Source of the DNA: Fusobacteriota bacterium
Lineage (GTDB): Bacteria; Fusobacteriota; Fusobacteriia; JAPLKR01
Direction of reading: 5' to 3'
Assembly: GCA_026387965.1 (NCBI GenBank)
Contig: JAPLKR010000064.1
Span: forward strand, 1 to 15,593
Length of the DNA: 15,593 nucleotides
The notes under the pieces are model-generated. The model ran no database searches. It saw only the letters and a program-made list of their open reading frames with translations, and had not been told where the DNA came from. Below are positions 5,252-14,795 of the stretch, one piece after another. Each line of letters starts with the position of its first letter. Within the stretch, counting starts at the first letter, position 1. A program made the translations under genes and the position numbers.

Positions 5252-5280
5252 TTGTACTTTATCGTTAATTATGGTATAAT
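5252..5280 (+). promoter_or_regulatory. Strong extended -10 promoter of rpoBC
   Basis: The -35 is TTGTAC (5252-5257) and the -10 is TATAAT (5275-5280), with a 17-bp spacer and TGG directly before the -10 (extended -10). The expected start is near 5287, giving a leader of about 109 bases before rpoB. It is among the best promoter matches in the window. Confidence 0.8.
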
Positions 5281-5298
5281 AAAGTTATTATTTTTATT

Positions 5299-5341
5299 TT
5301 GAAGAATGAAATAGGCTTCAAGTTATAAAATTCCTATTTCA
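5299..5341 (+). promoter_or_regulatory. Possible H-type pseudoknot in the rpoB leader
   Basis: Stem 1 pairs TTGAAG (5299-5304) with CTTCAA (5316-5321). Stem 2 pairs the loop of stem 1, TGAAATAGG (5307-5315), with CCTATTTCA (5333-5341). The stems abut with no linker, the first connecting loop is 2 nt, and the last is 11 nt. That is classical pseudoknot geometry with 15 perfect Watson-Crick pairs. A further AU-rich hairpin (5346-5352 with 5360-5366) lies between it and the ribosome binding site. Its function is inferred, possibly control of rpoB translation. Confidence 0.5.
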
Positions 5342-5395
5342 ACCATTGTTTAGAAATTTTAAACAAACATTTTTATCATTGAAGGAGCTATCTTG

Positions 5396-8300
5396 ATGAG
5401 AGATAAACTAATTAACCGCCAATATTTCGGAAAAATCATTCAACGTGGTTCAATGCCTAGCTTTCTTGAGTTTCAATTAAACTCATATGAAGAATTTTTA
5501 CAAGTTGCTGTTGATCCACAAACACGTGAAAACAAAGGTCTTGAATCAATTTTAAGAGATTCTTTTCCTGTTGAATCATCTAATGACAAATTAAAACTAG
5601 AGTATCTATGGTATGATTTATACGACAAGAAAAAACCTTTTAATGAAGAATTAGAGTGTAAAAGAAGAGGAAAAACATACTCTAAGTTTATTAAAGTAAT
5701 GCTGAGACTTACCAATAAGAAAACTGGTGAAGTGCAAGAATCACTAGTTCATTTTGGAGAGATCCCTATAATGACTGACAAAGCGACATTTATGATAAAT
5801 GGCGCTGAGCGTGTTGTTGTTTCACAGCTTCATCGTTCGCCGGGAGTATCATTTCATAAAGAGGTAAACCCACAAACAGGAAAAGAGCTGTTTATAGGTA
5901 AAATAATTCCTTATAAAGGGACGTGGCTTGAGTTTGAAACTGATAAAAATGATTGTTTTAATATAAAGATAGATAGAAAGAAAAAAGTGCTTGCAACTCA
6001 ATTTTTAAAAGCTACAGGTTTCTTTGCTAACAACGAAGAAATTATGGAGACTTTCTTTGAAAAACAAGTTCTACATTTAAGAAAAATTAAAGATGCTAAT
6101 AAAAATAAAGAGGATCTTCGCGATGTTCTTAATGATGTAATTCGTGGTAAATTTATCCGTCATGATATTCCAGATGAAGAGACAGGGGAGATCCTTCTTG
6201 AAGCTGAAAAATTTGTCGATGATGAAGTTATAGAAAAAATTCTTTATCTAGATATTGATGAAATTTTATATTATAACACCAAAGCGGAAGATATATTGCT
6301 TGTGAATTCGTTTTTAGCAGACGAAACAAAAGGGCTTGATGATTCAACCGTTAAACTTTTTGAAAAGCTGCGCCCAGGAGATTTAGTAACTCAAGAGTCT
6401 GCAAAAAACTTTGTAAGGCAACTGTTTTTTAATCTTCAACGTTACTCACTTGCAACAGTTGGCCGTTACAAGTTGAATAAAAGATTGAAAATTGATGTGC
6501 CAGAAGAACACCTCACAATTACAAAAGAAGATGTAGTATCTGTTATGAATTATGTTAGAAAGCTTTTTGCTGGAGAAGGCATTATTGATGACATTGATAA
6601 TCTTTCTAATCGTCGTGTAAGAGGTGTTGGAGAGCTTTTAGAGATTCAACTTAAAACGGCGATGGCTAAAATTACTAAGATGATTCGCGAAAAAATGACA
6701 ATACAGGATATTAACTCGATATCACTGCAATCACTTCTTAATACAAGGCCACTTAACGCAGCAATGCTTGATTTCTTTGGTAGTGGACAACTTTCTCAGT
6801 TCATGGATCAAAGTAATCCACTTGCGGAATTAACGCATAAGCGTCGTATATCGGCACTTGGACCAGGAGGACTCTCAAGAGATAGAGCAGGTTTTGAAGT
6901 TCGTGACGTTCATGATTCGCATTATGGCAGAATTTGCCCGATAGAGACACCAGAGGGACCAAATATTGGTCTTATTGGATCTTTAGCAACTTACGCTAAA
7001 GTAAATAAATACGGATTTATTGAAACACCTTATATTAAAGTAGTTGACGGTAAAGCAACTCTTGCTGAAATGGAGTATTTAGCTGCTGATGAAGAAATTG
7101 GTCTTTTTATTGCTCAGGCGGATACCAATATAGATAAAAGCGGTAATATTCTATCTGATAAAGTTCTTTGTCGAATCGATGATGAGATTGTACATGTTTC
7201 TAAAAATCAAGTTGATTATATGGATGTTTCACCAAAACAATTAGTATCGGTTTCAGCTGCGATTATACCGTTTCTAGAGCACGATGACGTGTCACGTGCG
7301 CTAATGGGAAGTAATATGCAACGTCAATCTGTACCTCTTCTTAGAACTGAGGCACCGTATATAGGAACTGGAATTGAGAGAAAAGTGGCAGTGGATTCTG
7401 GGGCTGTTATTATAGCTAAAAATGGTGGAAAAGTTATTTTAGTGGATGCGAAGAATATTGTTATTCAAGCGGATGATGGGACAAGAGATTACTATAAACT
7501 CCTTAATTTTGAGCGTTCAAACCAAGCGATGTGTCTGATTCAAAAGCCATTGGTGGATCTACATCAAATTGTAGAAAAAGATCAAATTATTGCAGATGGC
7601 CCAGCAACATGTGGTGGAGATTTAGCACTTGGGAAAAATGTTATCGTAGCCTTTATGCCTTGGGAAGGGTATAACTATGAGGATGCGATTCTTATTAATG
7701 AAAGATTGATTAAAGATGATGTCTTTACTTCAATTCATATAGAAGAGTATCAAATTGAAGCAAGAAGTACAAAAGTGGGTGATGAAGAAATCACACGTGA
7801 AGTACCAAATGTCGGTGAAGATGCAATTAAAAATCTTGATGATACAGGTGTTATTCGTATTGGTGCAGAAGTAACTGCGGGAGATATTCTCGTGGGTAAA
7901 ATTACACCAAAAGGAGAGACTGAACCCCCAGCTGAGGAAAAACTTCTGCGTGCTATTTTCGGTGAAAAGGCAAGAGATGTGAGAGATAATTCGCTTAAAC
8001 TTCCACATGGCGCAAAAGGTACAGTTGTTGATATTTTAGAGCTTTCTAAAGAGAATAATGATGACATGCCAACAGGTGTGAATAAAATTGTTCGTGTTTA
8101 TATAGCTGAAAAGCGTAAAATTACAGTTGGTGATAAGATTGCTGGACGTCATGGAAACAAAGGGGTAATTTCAAGAGTACTTCCGAGTGAAGACATGCCA
8201 TTTATGGAAGACGGGACGCCGGTGGATATCGTTTTAAATCCTCTTGGAGTGCCATCACGTATGAATATTGGACAGGTTTTAGAGCTGCACATGGGACTTG

Positions 8301-8851
8301 CAGCAGGAAAACTTCAAAAATACATAGCAACACCTGTATTTGATGGTGCATCCGTAAAAGATATTGAAGATATGCTTGAAGAAGCAGGATATGATAAATC
8401 GGCAAAGGTAACTTTGATAGATGGAAGAACTGGGCAACCGTTTGATAATCCAATCTCTGTAGGGTATATGTATATCCTAAAGCTGCATCATTTAGTTGAA
8501 GATAAACTTCATGCACGTTCTATTGGACCCTACTCACTAGTTAGCCAACAACCTCTTGGAGGTAAAGCACAATTTGGTGGACAAAGACTTGGAGAGATGG
8601 AGGTTTGGGCATTAGAGGCATATGGTGTATCGAGCATTTTACAAGAGATGTTAACTGTAAAATCCGATGATGTTACAGGACGTGCTAAAACTTACGAGGC
8701 AATCGTTAAGGGTGAAACTATTCCAGAGCCGGACCTTCCAGAATCATTTAAAGTTATGCTTAAAGAGTTTAACAGTTTAGGTTTAAATGTTGATCTATTT
8801 GATCAAGATGATAATATTATTGATGTAAATGATTTAGTAGATGACAACTAG
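5396..8851 (+). CDS. rpoB: DNA-directed RNA polymerase subunit beta
   Basis: This is the beta subunit of core RNA polymerase, 1151 aa, shorter than the E. coli form (1342 aa) because large lineage insertions are absent. Landmarks run in order. The start is [20 protein letters not shown]-like. [14 protein letters not shown] is the conserved lobe motif. The rifampicin pocket is at residues about 462-500 ([10 protein letters not shown], then [14 protein letters not shown]). After that come [39 protein letters not shown] (active-site lysines) and the C-terminal [19 protein letters not shown] clamp. Residues matching E. coli Leu511, Gln513, Asp516, His526 and Ser531 are wild type; Ser522 is Ala. 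ATG 5396 is preferred to TTG 5393 because AAGGAG (5382-5387) then lies eight bases away. It has its own promoter and leader. rpoC follows after 42 bases. Confidence 0.99.
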   Translation: MRDKLINRQYFGKIIQRGSMPSFLEFQLNSYEEFLQVAVDPQTRENKGLESILRDSFPVESSNDKLKLEYLWYDLYDKKKPFNEELECKRRGKTYSKFIKVMLRLTNKKTGEVQESLVHFGEIPIMTDKATFMINGAERVVVSQLHRSPGVSFHKEVNPQTGKELFIGKIIPYKGTWLEFETDKNDCFNIKIDRKKKVLATQFLKATGFFANNEEIMETFFEKQVLHLRKIKDANKNKEDLRDVLNDVIRGKFIRHDIPDEETGEILLEAEKFVDDEVIEKILYLDIDEILYYNTKAEDILLVNSFLADETKGLDDSTVKLFEKLRPGDLVTQESAKNFVRQLFFNLQRYSLATVGRYKLNKRLKIDVPEEHLTITKEDVVSVMNYVRKLFAGEGIIDDIDNLSNRRVRGVGELLEIQLKTAMAKITKMIREKMTIQDINSISLQSLLNTRPLNAAMLDFFGSGQLSQFMDQSNPLAELTHKRRISALGPGGLSRDRAGFEVRDVHDSHYGRICPIETPEGPNIGLIGSLATYAKVNKYGFIETPYIKVVDGKATLAEMEYLAADEEIGLFIAQADTNIDKSGNILSDKVLCRIDDEIVHVSKNQVDYMDVSPKQLVSVSAAIIPFLEHDDVSRALMGSNMQRQSVPLLRTEAPYIGTGIERKVAVDSGAVIIAKNGGKVILVDAKNIVIQADDGTRDYYKLLNFERSNQAMCLIQKPLVDLHQIVEKDQIIADGPATCGGDLALGKNVIVAFMPWEGYNYEDAILINERLIKDDVFTSIHIEEYQIEARSTKVGDEEITREVPNVGEDAIKNLDDTGVIRIGAEVTAGDILVGKITPKGETEPPAEEKLLRAIFGEKARDVRDNSLKLPHGAKGTVVDILELSKENNDDMPTGVNKIVRVYIAEKRKITVGDKIAGRHGNKGVISRVLPSEDMPFMEDGTPVDIVLNPLGVPSRMNIGQVLELHMGLAAGKLQKYIATPVFDGASVKDIEDMLEEAGYDKSAKVTLIDGRTGQPFDNPISVGYMYILKLHHLVEDKLHARSIGPYSLVSQQPLGGKAQFGGQRLGEMEVWALEAYGVSSILQEMLTVKSDDVTGRAKTYEAIVKGETIPEPDLPESFKVMLKEFNSLGLNVDLFDQDDNIIDVNDLVDDN

Positions 8852-8893
8852 TTAAAACATGAACGTATAAAATTCCAGGAGGCCTTTTATATA

Positions 8894-11800
8894 ATGGGAA
8901 TAAAAGATTTTAAAAAAATTAGAGTAAGTCTAGCTTCAACAGAGAAGATTTTAGAGTGGTCATATGGAGAGGTAAAAAAGCCAGAAACCATTAATTACCG
9001 TACGTTAAACCCAGAAATGGAAGGGTTATTTTGTGAAAGAATATTTGGACCAGTAAAAGACTGGGAGTGTTCTTGTGGAAGATACAAGCGTATGAGATAC
9101 AAAGGACTCATTTGTGAAAAATGTGGCGTAGAAATCACAAAGTCTAAAGTAAGACGTGAGCGTATGGGACATATTGATTTAGCTGCTCCAGTAGCGCATA
9201 TTTGGTATTCAAAAGGAAGTCCGAACAAAATGGCTATCCTTCTTGAAGTCACTCCAAAAGATTTAGAATCAGTAATTTATTTTGCTAAATATATTGTTAC
9301 AGATGCAGGAAATACTAATCTTATAGTAGCGCATGTATTAAGTGAGCGTGATTATAAAAAATACCTAGCTGAATACGGAAGAAGTTTTGAAGCACTAATG
9401 GGAGCAGAAGCGATTGAAAAACTTCTTGCAAGCTTGAATCTTCCAAAAATGGAATCTGAGTTAAAAACTGAACTCGAAAGTGTAGAAACTACTCAAAAAC
9501 GTAAAAAATTGGTAAAAAAACTTAAAATTGTTAGAGATTTTGTAAATTCTGGAAATCGTCCTGAATGGATGATTTTAAGAGCATTTCCCGTAATTCCTTC
9601 AGATCTTCGTCCGATGGTACAGTTAGATGGAGGGCGTTTTGCGACTTCAGATTTGAATGATTTATATAGAAGAATTATCAACAGAAATAATCGTTTGAAG
9701 AAATTACAATCTATCCATGCACCCGGCATAGTTATTAAAAATGAGAAAAGAATGCTTCAAGAAGCCGTTGATGCATTGATTGATAATGGCCGTCGCGGAA
9801 AAGTAGTAGTGACTCAAAATAATCGCGAATTAAAATCTCTAAGTGATATGTTAAAAGGTAAGCAAGGGCGTTTCAGACAAAATCTGCTAGGAAAGCGTGT
9901 TGACTATTCAGGACGTTCGGTTATCGTAGTTGGACCAAATCTAAAAATGAACCAGTGCGGACTACCTAAAAAAATGGCACTAGAACTTTATAAGCCATTT
10001 ATCATGAGAGAACTTCTTAAACGTGATCAAGATATTAACATTAAAACAGCTAAGAAAATGGTTGAAAATGAAGATGATAGAGTATGGGAAATCATTGAAG
10101 AGGTTATTAAAGAACATCCAGTGCTTCTTAACCGTGCCCCTACACTTCATCGACTCTCTATTCAAGCATTTGAACCAGTACTAATAGAAGGAAAAGCGAT
10201 TCGTTTGCATCCACTTACATGTAGTGCGTTTAATGCGGACTTTGATGGTGACCAAATGGCGGTGCATTTAGCGCTTTCTCCAGAATCAATTATGGAAGCA
10301 AGACTTTTGATGCTTGCATCAAATAACTTAATTGCTCCAGCAACAGGTAAACCTATCGCGGTTCCTTCTCAGGACATGGTAATGGGATGTTATTATATGA
10401 CTAAAGAACGTGTCGCAAAAAAAGGGGAAATTCCACCAAAAGGTGAGGGTAAAAATTTCTCTTCTATTGAGCAAGCTGTTAGAGCGTATGATTATGAGCA
10501 AATTGCAACACATGCCCTTGTTAATGTTAGAATTAATGGTGTCATGGTTAATACAACAGCAGGAAGACTTAAATTTAATGAAATTTTACCTGAAAAGTTA
10601 AAAGATTATGGAACAACGTTTGGTAAAAAGCAACTCGGACAACTGATTGAAAAAATGGTTAAAGAGTATGGATTTACGCAAACGTCTGAGATGCTCAATG
10701 ATATAAAGGACTTTGGGTATCACTATGCCGCTATCGGCGGAATTACGGTTGGGATGGTTGACTTAGTAATACCTCCTCAAAAAGAGACAATTCTTAAAGA
10801 GGCAGAAGATGGGGTAGCTCGTGTTCTAGAAGATTATAAAAATGGAATTATCATCAACGAAGAGCGATACAGAAGAACGGTTGATATTTGGTCACAAGCG
10901 ACTCAAGCGGTGAGAACAGCAATGCTTGCGAACTTAGATGAATTTAATCCAGTATATATGATGGCGAACTCAGGAGCCCGTGGTAACGCGACTCAAATGG
11001 GACAACTTACAGGTATGCGTGGACTGATGGCCGATACACAGGGTCGAATTATAGAGCTTCCAGTAAAAGCAAACTTTAAAGAGGGACTATCGGTTCTAGA
11101 GTTCTTCATGTCAGCACATGGTGCAAGAAAAGGTCTTGCGGATACAGCACTACGTACTGCCGATTCGGGGTATTTAACACGTCGTCTTGTAGATATTTCT
11201 CATGATGTTATTGTTAATACAATCGATTGTGAAACTACTGAAGGTCTTGAAGTATCTGAGCTTACAGATGCGGGAGAGGTTATTGAAACATTAAAAGAGC
11301 GTTTAATTGGTAGAAATCTTCTTGAGGATGTTATGGTTGGCAGTGAACTTATGCCAAGAAATACTTTAGTTTCTGAAGAGCAAGCACAAAAAATTGTGGA
11401 TGCTGGAATTAAAATGATTAAAATTCGTTCTCCTTTAACTTGTGATTTAACCAAAGGGGTATGTCAGAAATGTTATGGATGGGATCTTTCTTGTCACAAA
11501 GAAGTTCTTTTAGGAGAAGCGGTTGGGGTAATTGCGGCTCAATCTATCGGAGAGCCAGGAACCCAGCTTACAATGCGTACATTCCATACTGGAGGGGTTG
11601 CAGAGAAAGCAGCTTCACAAACAACAATTACAACAGAGAGTAATGGGAAAGTACAATTTAGAGATATGAGAACCATTGGTGAAGAGGGCGAAGATCAAAT
11701 CATTGTATCGCTGAATGCTAAAATAGTTATCAGTAAAAAAGAGTATGAAATTCCATCAGGATCTCTTCTAAGAGTTACTGAAGGGGAAAAAGTTACAGTT

Positions 11801-12934
11801 GGTCAAGTTTTAGCTGAGTTCGATCCTTACCATACACCGATTATTTCAGAAGTAGATGGAACAGCAAAGTACAAAGATATTTTTGTTAAGGAGACTTTGG
11901 ACAGAAAATACAATGTAAAAGAAAAAACTGTTGTAAGAGCTTCTGGTGCTGGTAATTTACAACCAAGAATTCAAGTATTAAATAAAAATAGTGAAGTGGT
12001 TGTAGAATATTCGATTCCGTTTGGTGGTTATTTAATGGTTGCCAATGGAGAAGAAGTAAGTATCGGAAAAATTCTTGTAAAAATACTTAAAGTTGGCGAA
12101 GGTGCAAAAGATATTACAGGTGGCCTTCCACGTGTTCAAGAACTTTTTGAAGCAAGAACCCCTAAAGGAAATGCCATTGTAACAGAAATTGCTGGTAAAA
12201 TTGAATTAGTTGATAAAAAGAAAAAGGGTATGAGAGTCGTAAATGTTAAGGATGCTGAAAATGCTCATAATGTTCGCGAGTATCTGATTCCGTTTGGTGA
12301 GCATTTGGTTGTTATTAATGGACAAATGATTCAAGCCGGTGATAGATTAACGGATGGTGTAATTTCTCCTCATGATATCTTAAGAATTAAAGGAGTAACA
12401 GAGGCAGAAAAGTATATTCTTGAGTCAGTTCAGCAAGTTTATAGAAGCCAAGGCGTTTCAATTTGTGATAAGCATATTGAGGTTATTGTACGTCAAATGT
12501 TTAAAAAGGTTAAAATTATTAATGGCTCTGTTTCAACGCTTCTTGAAGATGAAGTGGTTGATAAGCGCCAAGTTGAGGCAGAAAATCGTCGCCTTAAAGA
12601 TGAAGGAAAAGCGATAATTACGTATGAACCAGTAATTCAAGGGATTACAAAAGCAGCCGTAAATACTGAAAGCTTTCTTTCTGCAGCATCATTCCAAGAG
12701 ACTACAAAAGTTCTTGCAAATGCTGCAATTCAAGGTAAGGTGGATCATTTGGTTGGACTCAAGGAGAATGTTATCATTGGAAAACGTATCCCAGCAGGAA
12801 CTGGTTTTGCTGCTTATAATAAAATTAGGCTTGTAGCTCCAGAACTTAAAGCCATTACAAATGAAGAAGTTCAAATTGAAGAGATTTATGAAGACGAGAG
12901 TGATTTTGAAGAAGAGTTAGACGAACAAGAATAG
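8894..12934 (+). CDS. rpoC: DNA-directed RNA polymerase subunit beta-prime
   Basis: This is the catalytic beta-prime subunit, 1346 aa. It has the first zinc site (Cys59, Cys61, Cys74, Cys77) near the N-terminus. The active-site motif NADFDGD has Mg-binding Asp449, Asp451 and Asp453. The second zinc site is Cys779, Cys850, Cys857 and Cys860. The bridge helix and trigger loop include [16 protein letters not shown] (Met894, Arg895 and His898 match the catalytic E. coli trio). The C-terminus ends in an acidic tail rich in Glu and Asp. The start is ATG 8894 with CCAGGAGGCC (8875-8884) upstream. gmk starts 11 bases after the stop with no terminator between, so it is probably co-transcribed. Confidence 0.99.
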   Translation: MGIKDFKKIRVSLASTEKILEWSYGEVKKPETINYRTLNPEMEGLFCERIFGPVKDWECSCGRYKRMRYKGLICEKCGVEITKSKVRRERMGHIDLAAPVAHIWYSKGSPNKMAILLEVTPKDLESVIYFAKYIVTDAGNTNLIVAHVLSERDYKKYLAEYGRSFEALMGAEAIEKLLASLNLPKMESELKTELESVETTQKRKKLVKKLKIVRDFVNSGNRPEWMILRAFPVIPSDLRPMVQLDGGRFATSDLNDLYRRIINRNNRLKKLQSIHAPGIVIKNEKRMLQEAVDALIDNGRRGKVVVTQNNRELKSLSDMLKGKQGRFRQNLLGKRVDYSGRSVIVVGPNLKMNQCGLPKKMALELYKPFIMRELLKRDQDINIKTAKKMVENEDDRVWEIIEEVIKEHPVLLNRAPTLHRLSIQAFEPVLIEGKAIRLHPLTCSAFNADFDGDQMAVHLALSPESIMEARLLMLASNNLIAPATGKPIAVPSQDMVMGCYYMTKERVAKKGEIPPKGEGKNFSSIEQAVRAYDYEQIATHALVNVRINGVMVNTTAGRLKFNEILPEKLKDYGTTFGKKQLGQLIEKMVKEYGFTQTSEMLNDIKDFGYHYAAIGGITVGMVDLVIPPQKETILKEAEDGVARVLEDYKNGIIINEERYRRTVDIWSQATQAVRTAMLANLDEFNPVYMMANSGARGNATQMGQLTGMRGLMADTQGRIIELPVKANFKEGLSVLEFFMSAHGARKGLADTALRTADSGYLTRRLVDISHDVIVNTIDCETTEGLEVSELTDAGEVIETLKERLIGRNLLEDVMVGSELMPRNTLVSEEQAQKIVDAGIKMIKIRSPLTCDLTKGVCQKCYGWDLSCHKEVLLGEAVGVIAAQSIGEPGTQLTMRTFHTGGVAEKAASQTTITTESNGKVQFRDMRTIGEEGEDQIIVSLNAKIVISKKEYEIPSGSLLRVTEGEKVTVGQVLAEFDPYHTPIISEVDGTAKYKDIFVKETLDRKYNVKEKTVVRASGAGNLQPRIQVLNKNSEVVVEYSIPFGGYLMVANGEEVSIGKILVKILKVGEGAKDITGGLPRVQELFEARTPKGNAIVTEIAGKIELVDKKKKGMRVVNVKDAENAHNVREYLIPFGEHLVVINGQMIQAGDRLTDGVISPHDILRIKGVTEAEKYILESVQQVYRSQGVSICDKHIEVIVRQMFKKVKIINGSVSTLLEDEVVDKRQVEAENRRLKDEGKAIITYEPVIQGITKAAVNTESFLSAASFQETTKVLANAAIQGKVDHLVGLKENVIIGKRIPAGTGFAAYNKIRLVAPELKAITNEEVQIEEIYEDESDFEEELDEQE

Positions 12935-12945
12935 GGGCTAAAGCT

Positions 12946-13506
12946 ATGAATAAAAGAGGAAGATTGTTTATTATTTCTGGTCCTTCAGGGGCTGGAAAAA
13001 CAACATTAGTAAGCAAGTTAATAGAGGTAGATAAATCAATCTACCTCTCCACTTCTTCAACAACACGTGCTATTCGAGTTGGTGAAATCAACGGTGTTCA
13101 TTATCATTTTCTTTCAAAAGAATTTTTTGAAAATAAAGTGAAAAATGGCGAGTTTATTGAGTATGCCAATGTTCATGAAAACTGGTATGGAACACAAAAA
13201 TCAACAGTTGAAACTGCATTGGAAGAAGGAAAATCGGTTATTTTAGAAATAGATGTGCAAGGGGCTAAACAAGTTAAAGAAAAATGTCCAGAAGCGTGTT
13301 TGATTTTTGTAACCATTTCACTTGAAGAGCTTAAAGCACGCTTAAAGCACAGAGCAACGGATAGTGATGAGATTATTTTAACAAGACTTCTTAATAGCAA
13401 ATCAGAAGTTGAGGCTTCGGCAGAATATGATTATATCATTGAAAATGATATATTTGATGCGGCTTTCGAAGAACTTGAAGCTATTATAGAACGCGAGAGA
13501 GGTTAA
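12946..13506 (+). CDS. gmk: Guanylate kinase
   Basis: This 186-aa enzyme phosphorylates GMP to GDP with ATP in the cytoplasm, a necessary step for GTP and dGTP supply. The P-loop is GPSGAGKTT (residues 12-20). The GMP-binding domain has STTRAIRVGE and HYHFLSKEFFE. The motif NWYGTQKSTVE is followed by ILEIDVQGAKQVK, all family hallmarks. Length is normal. The ribosome binding site is weak (only AGGGGC about ten bases upstream), which suggests coupling to rpoC, whose stop lies 11 bases before. rpoZ starts one base after the gmk stop. The gmk-rpoZ pairing is common in bacteria, but having rpoC directly upstream is less so. Confidence 0.97.
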   Translation: MNKRGRLFIISGPSGAGKTTLVSKLIEVDKSIYLSTSSTTRAIRVGEINGVHYHFLSKEFFENKVKNGEFIEYANVHENWYGTQKSTVETALEEGKSVILEIDVQGAKQVKEKCPEACLIFVTISLEELKARLKHRATDSDEIILTRLLNSKSEVEASAEYDYIIENDIFDAAFEELEAIIERERG

Positions 13507-13507
13507 A

Positions 13508-13690
13508 ATGAAAAAGAAAATTACCTATGATGAATTGATACAGGAAATTCCAAATAAGTATATATTAACCATTATAACGGGTGAACGCTTGAGAAATCTT
13601 ATGGTGCATGAGAAAAAAAATGAACATATTTTGGTAACTCAAGTACTTGAAGAAGTTAAGAATGGGACAATTACATACGAAGATGAATAA
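13508..13690 (+). CDS. rpoZ: DNA-directed RNA polymerase subunit omega
   Basis: This is a 60-aa omega subunit, which wraps the beta-prime C-terminus and helps core assembly. The sequence KITYDELIQEIPNKYILT with GERLRNL (residues about 3-30) matches the first conserved helices of short omega proteins. The last 25 residues are charged and variable. The start ATG 13508 is set by GAGAGAGG (13493-13502) inside the end of gmk. It lies after gmk, the usual partner, and its stop overlaps the apbE start by 8 bases. The call rests on context and the N-terminal motif, since the protein is short. Confidence 0.88.
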   Translation: MKKKITYDELIQEIPNKYILTIITGERLRNLMVHEKKNEHILVTQVLEEVKNGTITYEDE

Positions 13691-14714
13691 AAAGCATTTG
13701 AGTAAAAGCATTAGCCTTTTACTCATTTTTTATATTAGTACAGCTATTTTAATGTTAACTGGTTGCAGTAGAGATACACATGTTACACAAACCCGTTATT
13801 TATTTGGAACAGATATGACTATTGACGCCTACACAACGAATTTAGAGCAAACTAAGGAAAATATTAATCAAGCGTTTAAAATAATGTCAGATATTGATAC
13901 CAATATCAATACGTATTCAAGTAGCGGAGATATGAGAAAGCTTAATACACATTTAAATGAATGGGTAAAAGTCTCTCCTCAAACTATTTGGCTAATTAAT
14001 GAAGCCACTGAAGGTTCAAAAATGACAAATGGAAGCTATGATATCACTGTATATCCACTATTAAAATTATGGGGATTTAATCGATTATCTAATACTCAAA
14101 ATTTTACACTGCCATCAAAAAAAGCGTTGAAAGAAGCGACTGACCACATTAATTACAAAGAGATTAAAATGCGTGGAAATGAAGTTAAACTTGCAACACC
14201 TTTAGAAGGTATAGATGTAGGTTCAATTCTTAAGGGGTATGCTATTGAAGAGGCTAGAAATTATCTGGCAAGTGTGAACGAAAAGAGTGCTATGGTAACA
14301 GCAGTAAGTAGTATAGCGGTTACAGGAAGTAAACCAGATGGTTCATCTTGGGAGATTGGGGTTCAAAATCCAACCGATTTAAGTAAATATATTGGTGTGA
14401 TTTCGCTTCCTGCAAATATGGCGCTCGGCATTAGTGGTAATTACGAAAATTATATTGTTATTGATGGGAAAAAATACTCTCATATTCTGGATGCCAAAAC
14501 AGGTATGCCTGTGCAAGATATGGATATGGTTGTAGTGATTTGCCACAGTAGTGCTACCGCAGATCTTTATTCAACAGCATTATTTTTGATGACGCCACAA
14601 AAAGCTATCGATACAATTAACGATACAGCTGGAATGTCTGGGTTTGTTGTAGATATGCACGGAAAAATTTATTATTCAAATCAAATTAAACGCTATTTCA
14701 AAGAAACACGTTAG
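13683..14714 (+). CDS. apbE: FAD:protein FMN transferase, lipoprotein form
   Basis: ApbE (Ftp) attaches FMN from FAD to Thr or Ser of exported flavoproteins such as RnfD/RnfG or NqrB/NqrC, outside the inner membrane and using Mg. The product is 343 aa. Residues 1-27 are a signal peptide ending in lipobox LTGC, with Cys28 lipidated. Later motifs are GSYDITVYPLLKLWGF (117-132), IDVGSILKGYA (177-187), SGNYENY (251-257), HILDAKTG (267-274) and ADLYSTA (293-299; Asp and Thr match the metal-site residues). The usual GG-N/D turn after the central strand is VSS here (208-210). ATG 13683 was chosen over the upstream ATG 13647 because it gives a clean lipoprotein signal. It overlaps the rpoZ stop, so translation is likely coupled. 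The stop codon lies inside the terminator stem. Confidence 0.93.
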   Translation: MNKKHLSKSISLLLIFYISTAILMLTGCSRDTHVTQTRYLFGTDMTIDAYTTNLEQTKENINQAFKIMSDIDTNINTYSSSGDMRKLNTHLNEWVKVSPQTIWLINEATEGSKMTNGSYDITVYPLLKLWGFNRLSNTQNFTLPSKKALKEATDHINYKEIKMRGNEVKLATPLEGIDVGSILKGYAIEEARNYLASVNEKSAMVTAVSSIAVTGSKPDGSSWEIGVQNPTDLSKYIGVISLPANMALGISGNYENYIVIDGKKYSHILDAKTGMPVQDMDMVVVICHSSATADLYSTALFLMTPQKAIDTINDTAGMSGFVVDMHGKIYYSNQIKRYFKETR

Positions 14715-14732
14715 AAATCTAGCGTGTTTTTT
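14705..14732 (+). terminator. Intrinsic terminator overlapping the apbE stop
   Basis: AACACGTTAG (14705-14714) pairs with CTAGCGTGTT (14719-14728), ten pairs including one G.U, around the loop AAAT. A T run follows (14727-14732). The apbE stop TAG (14712-14714) is part of the left arm. Confidence 0.85.
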
Positions 14733-14738
14733 GATTTC

Positions 14739-14767
14739 TTCTCAAATTGTGATATTTAATGTATAAT
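14739..14767 (+). promoter_or_regulatory. Probable promoter of the mscS-family gene
   Basis: A perfect TATAAT (14762-14767) lies 17 bp after TTCTCA (14739-14744), a four-of-six -35. The expected start is near 14774, leaving a leader of only about 20 bases with AGAGGAGG before the start codon. Confidence 0.55.
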
Positions 14768-14795
14768 ATAGTTAGAAAATATTAGAGGAGGCAAT

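Noticed and set aside
7730-8067. Minus-strand open frames inside rpoB
   Set aside because: They mirror the conserved rpoB coding sequence, show no start signals and resemble no protein family.
13647-13682. Upstream ATG as the apbE start
   Set aside because: It adds 12 charged residues before the lipoprotein signal and lies deep within rpoZ without a ribosome binding site.
14747-14767. TTGTGA as the -35 of the channel gene promoter
   Set aside because: Spacing to TATAAT is only 9 bp; TTCTCA at 14739 gives 17 bp.
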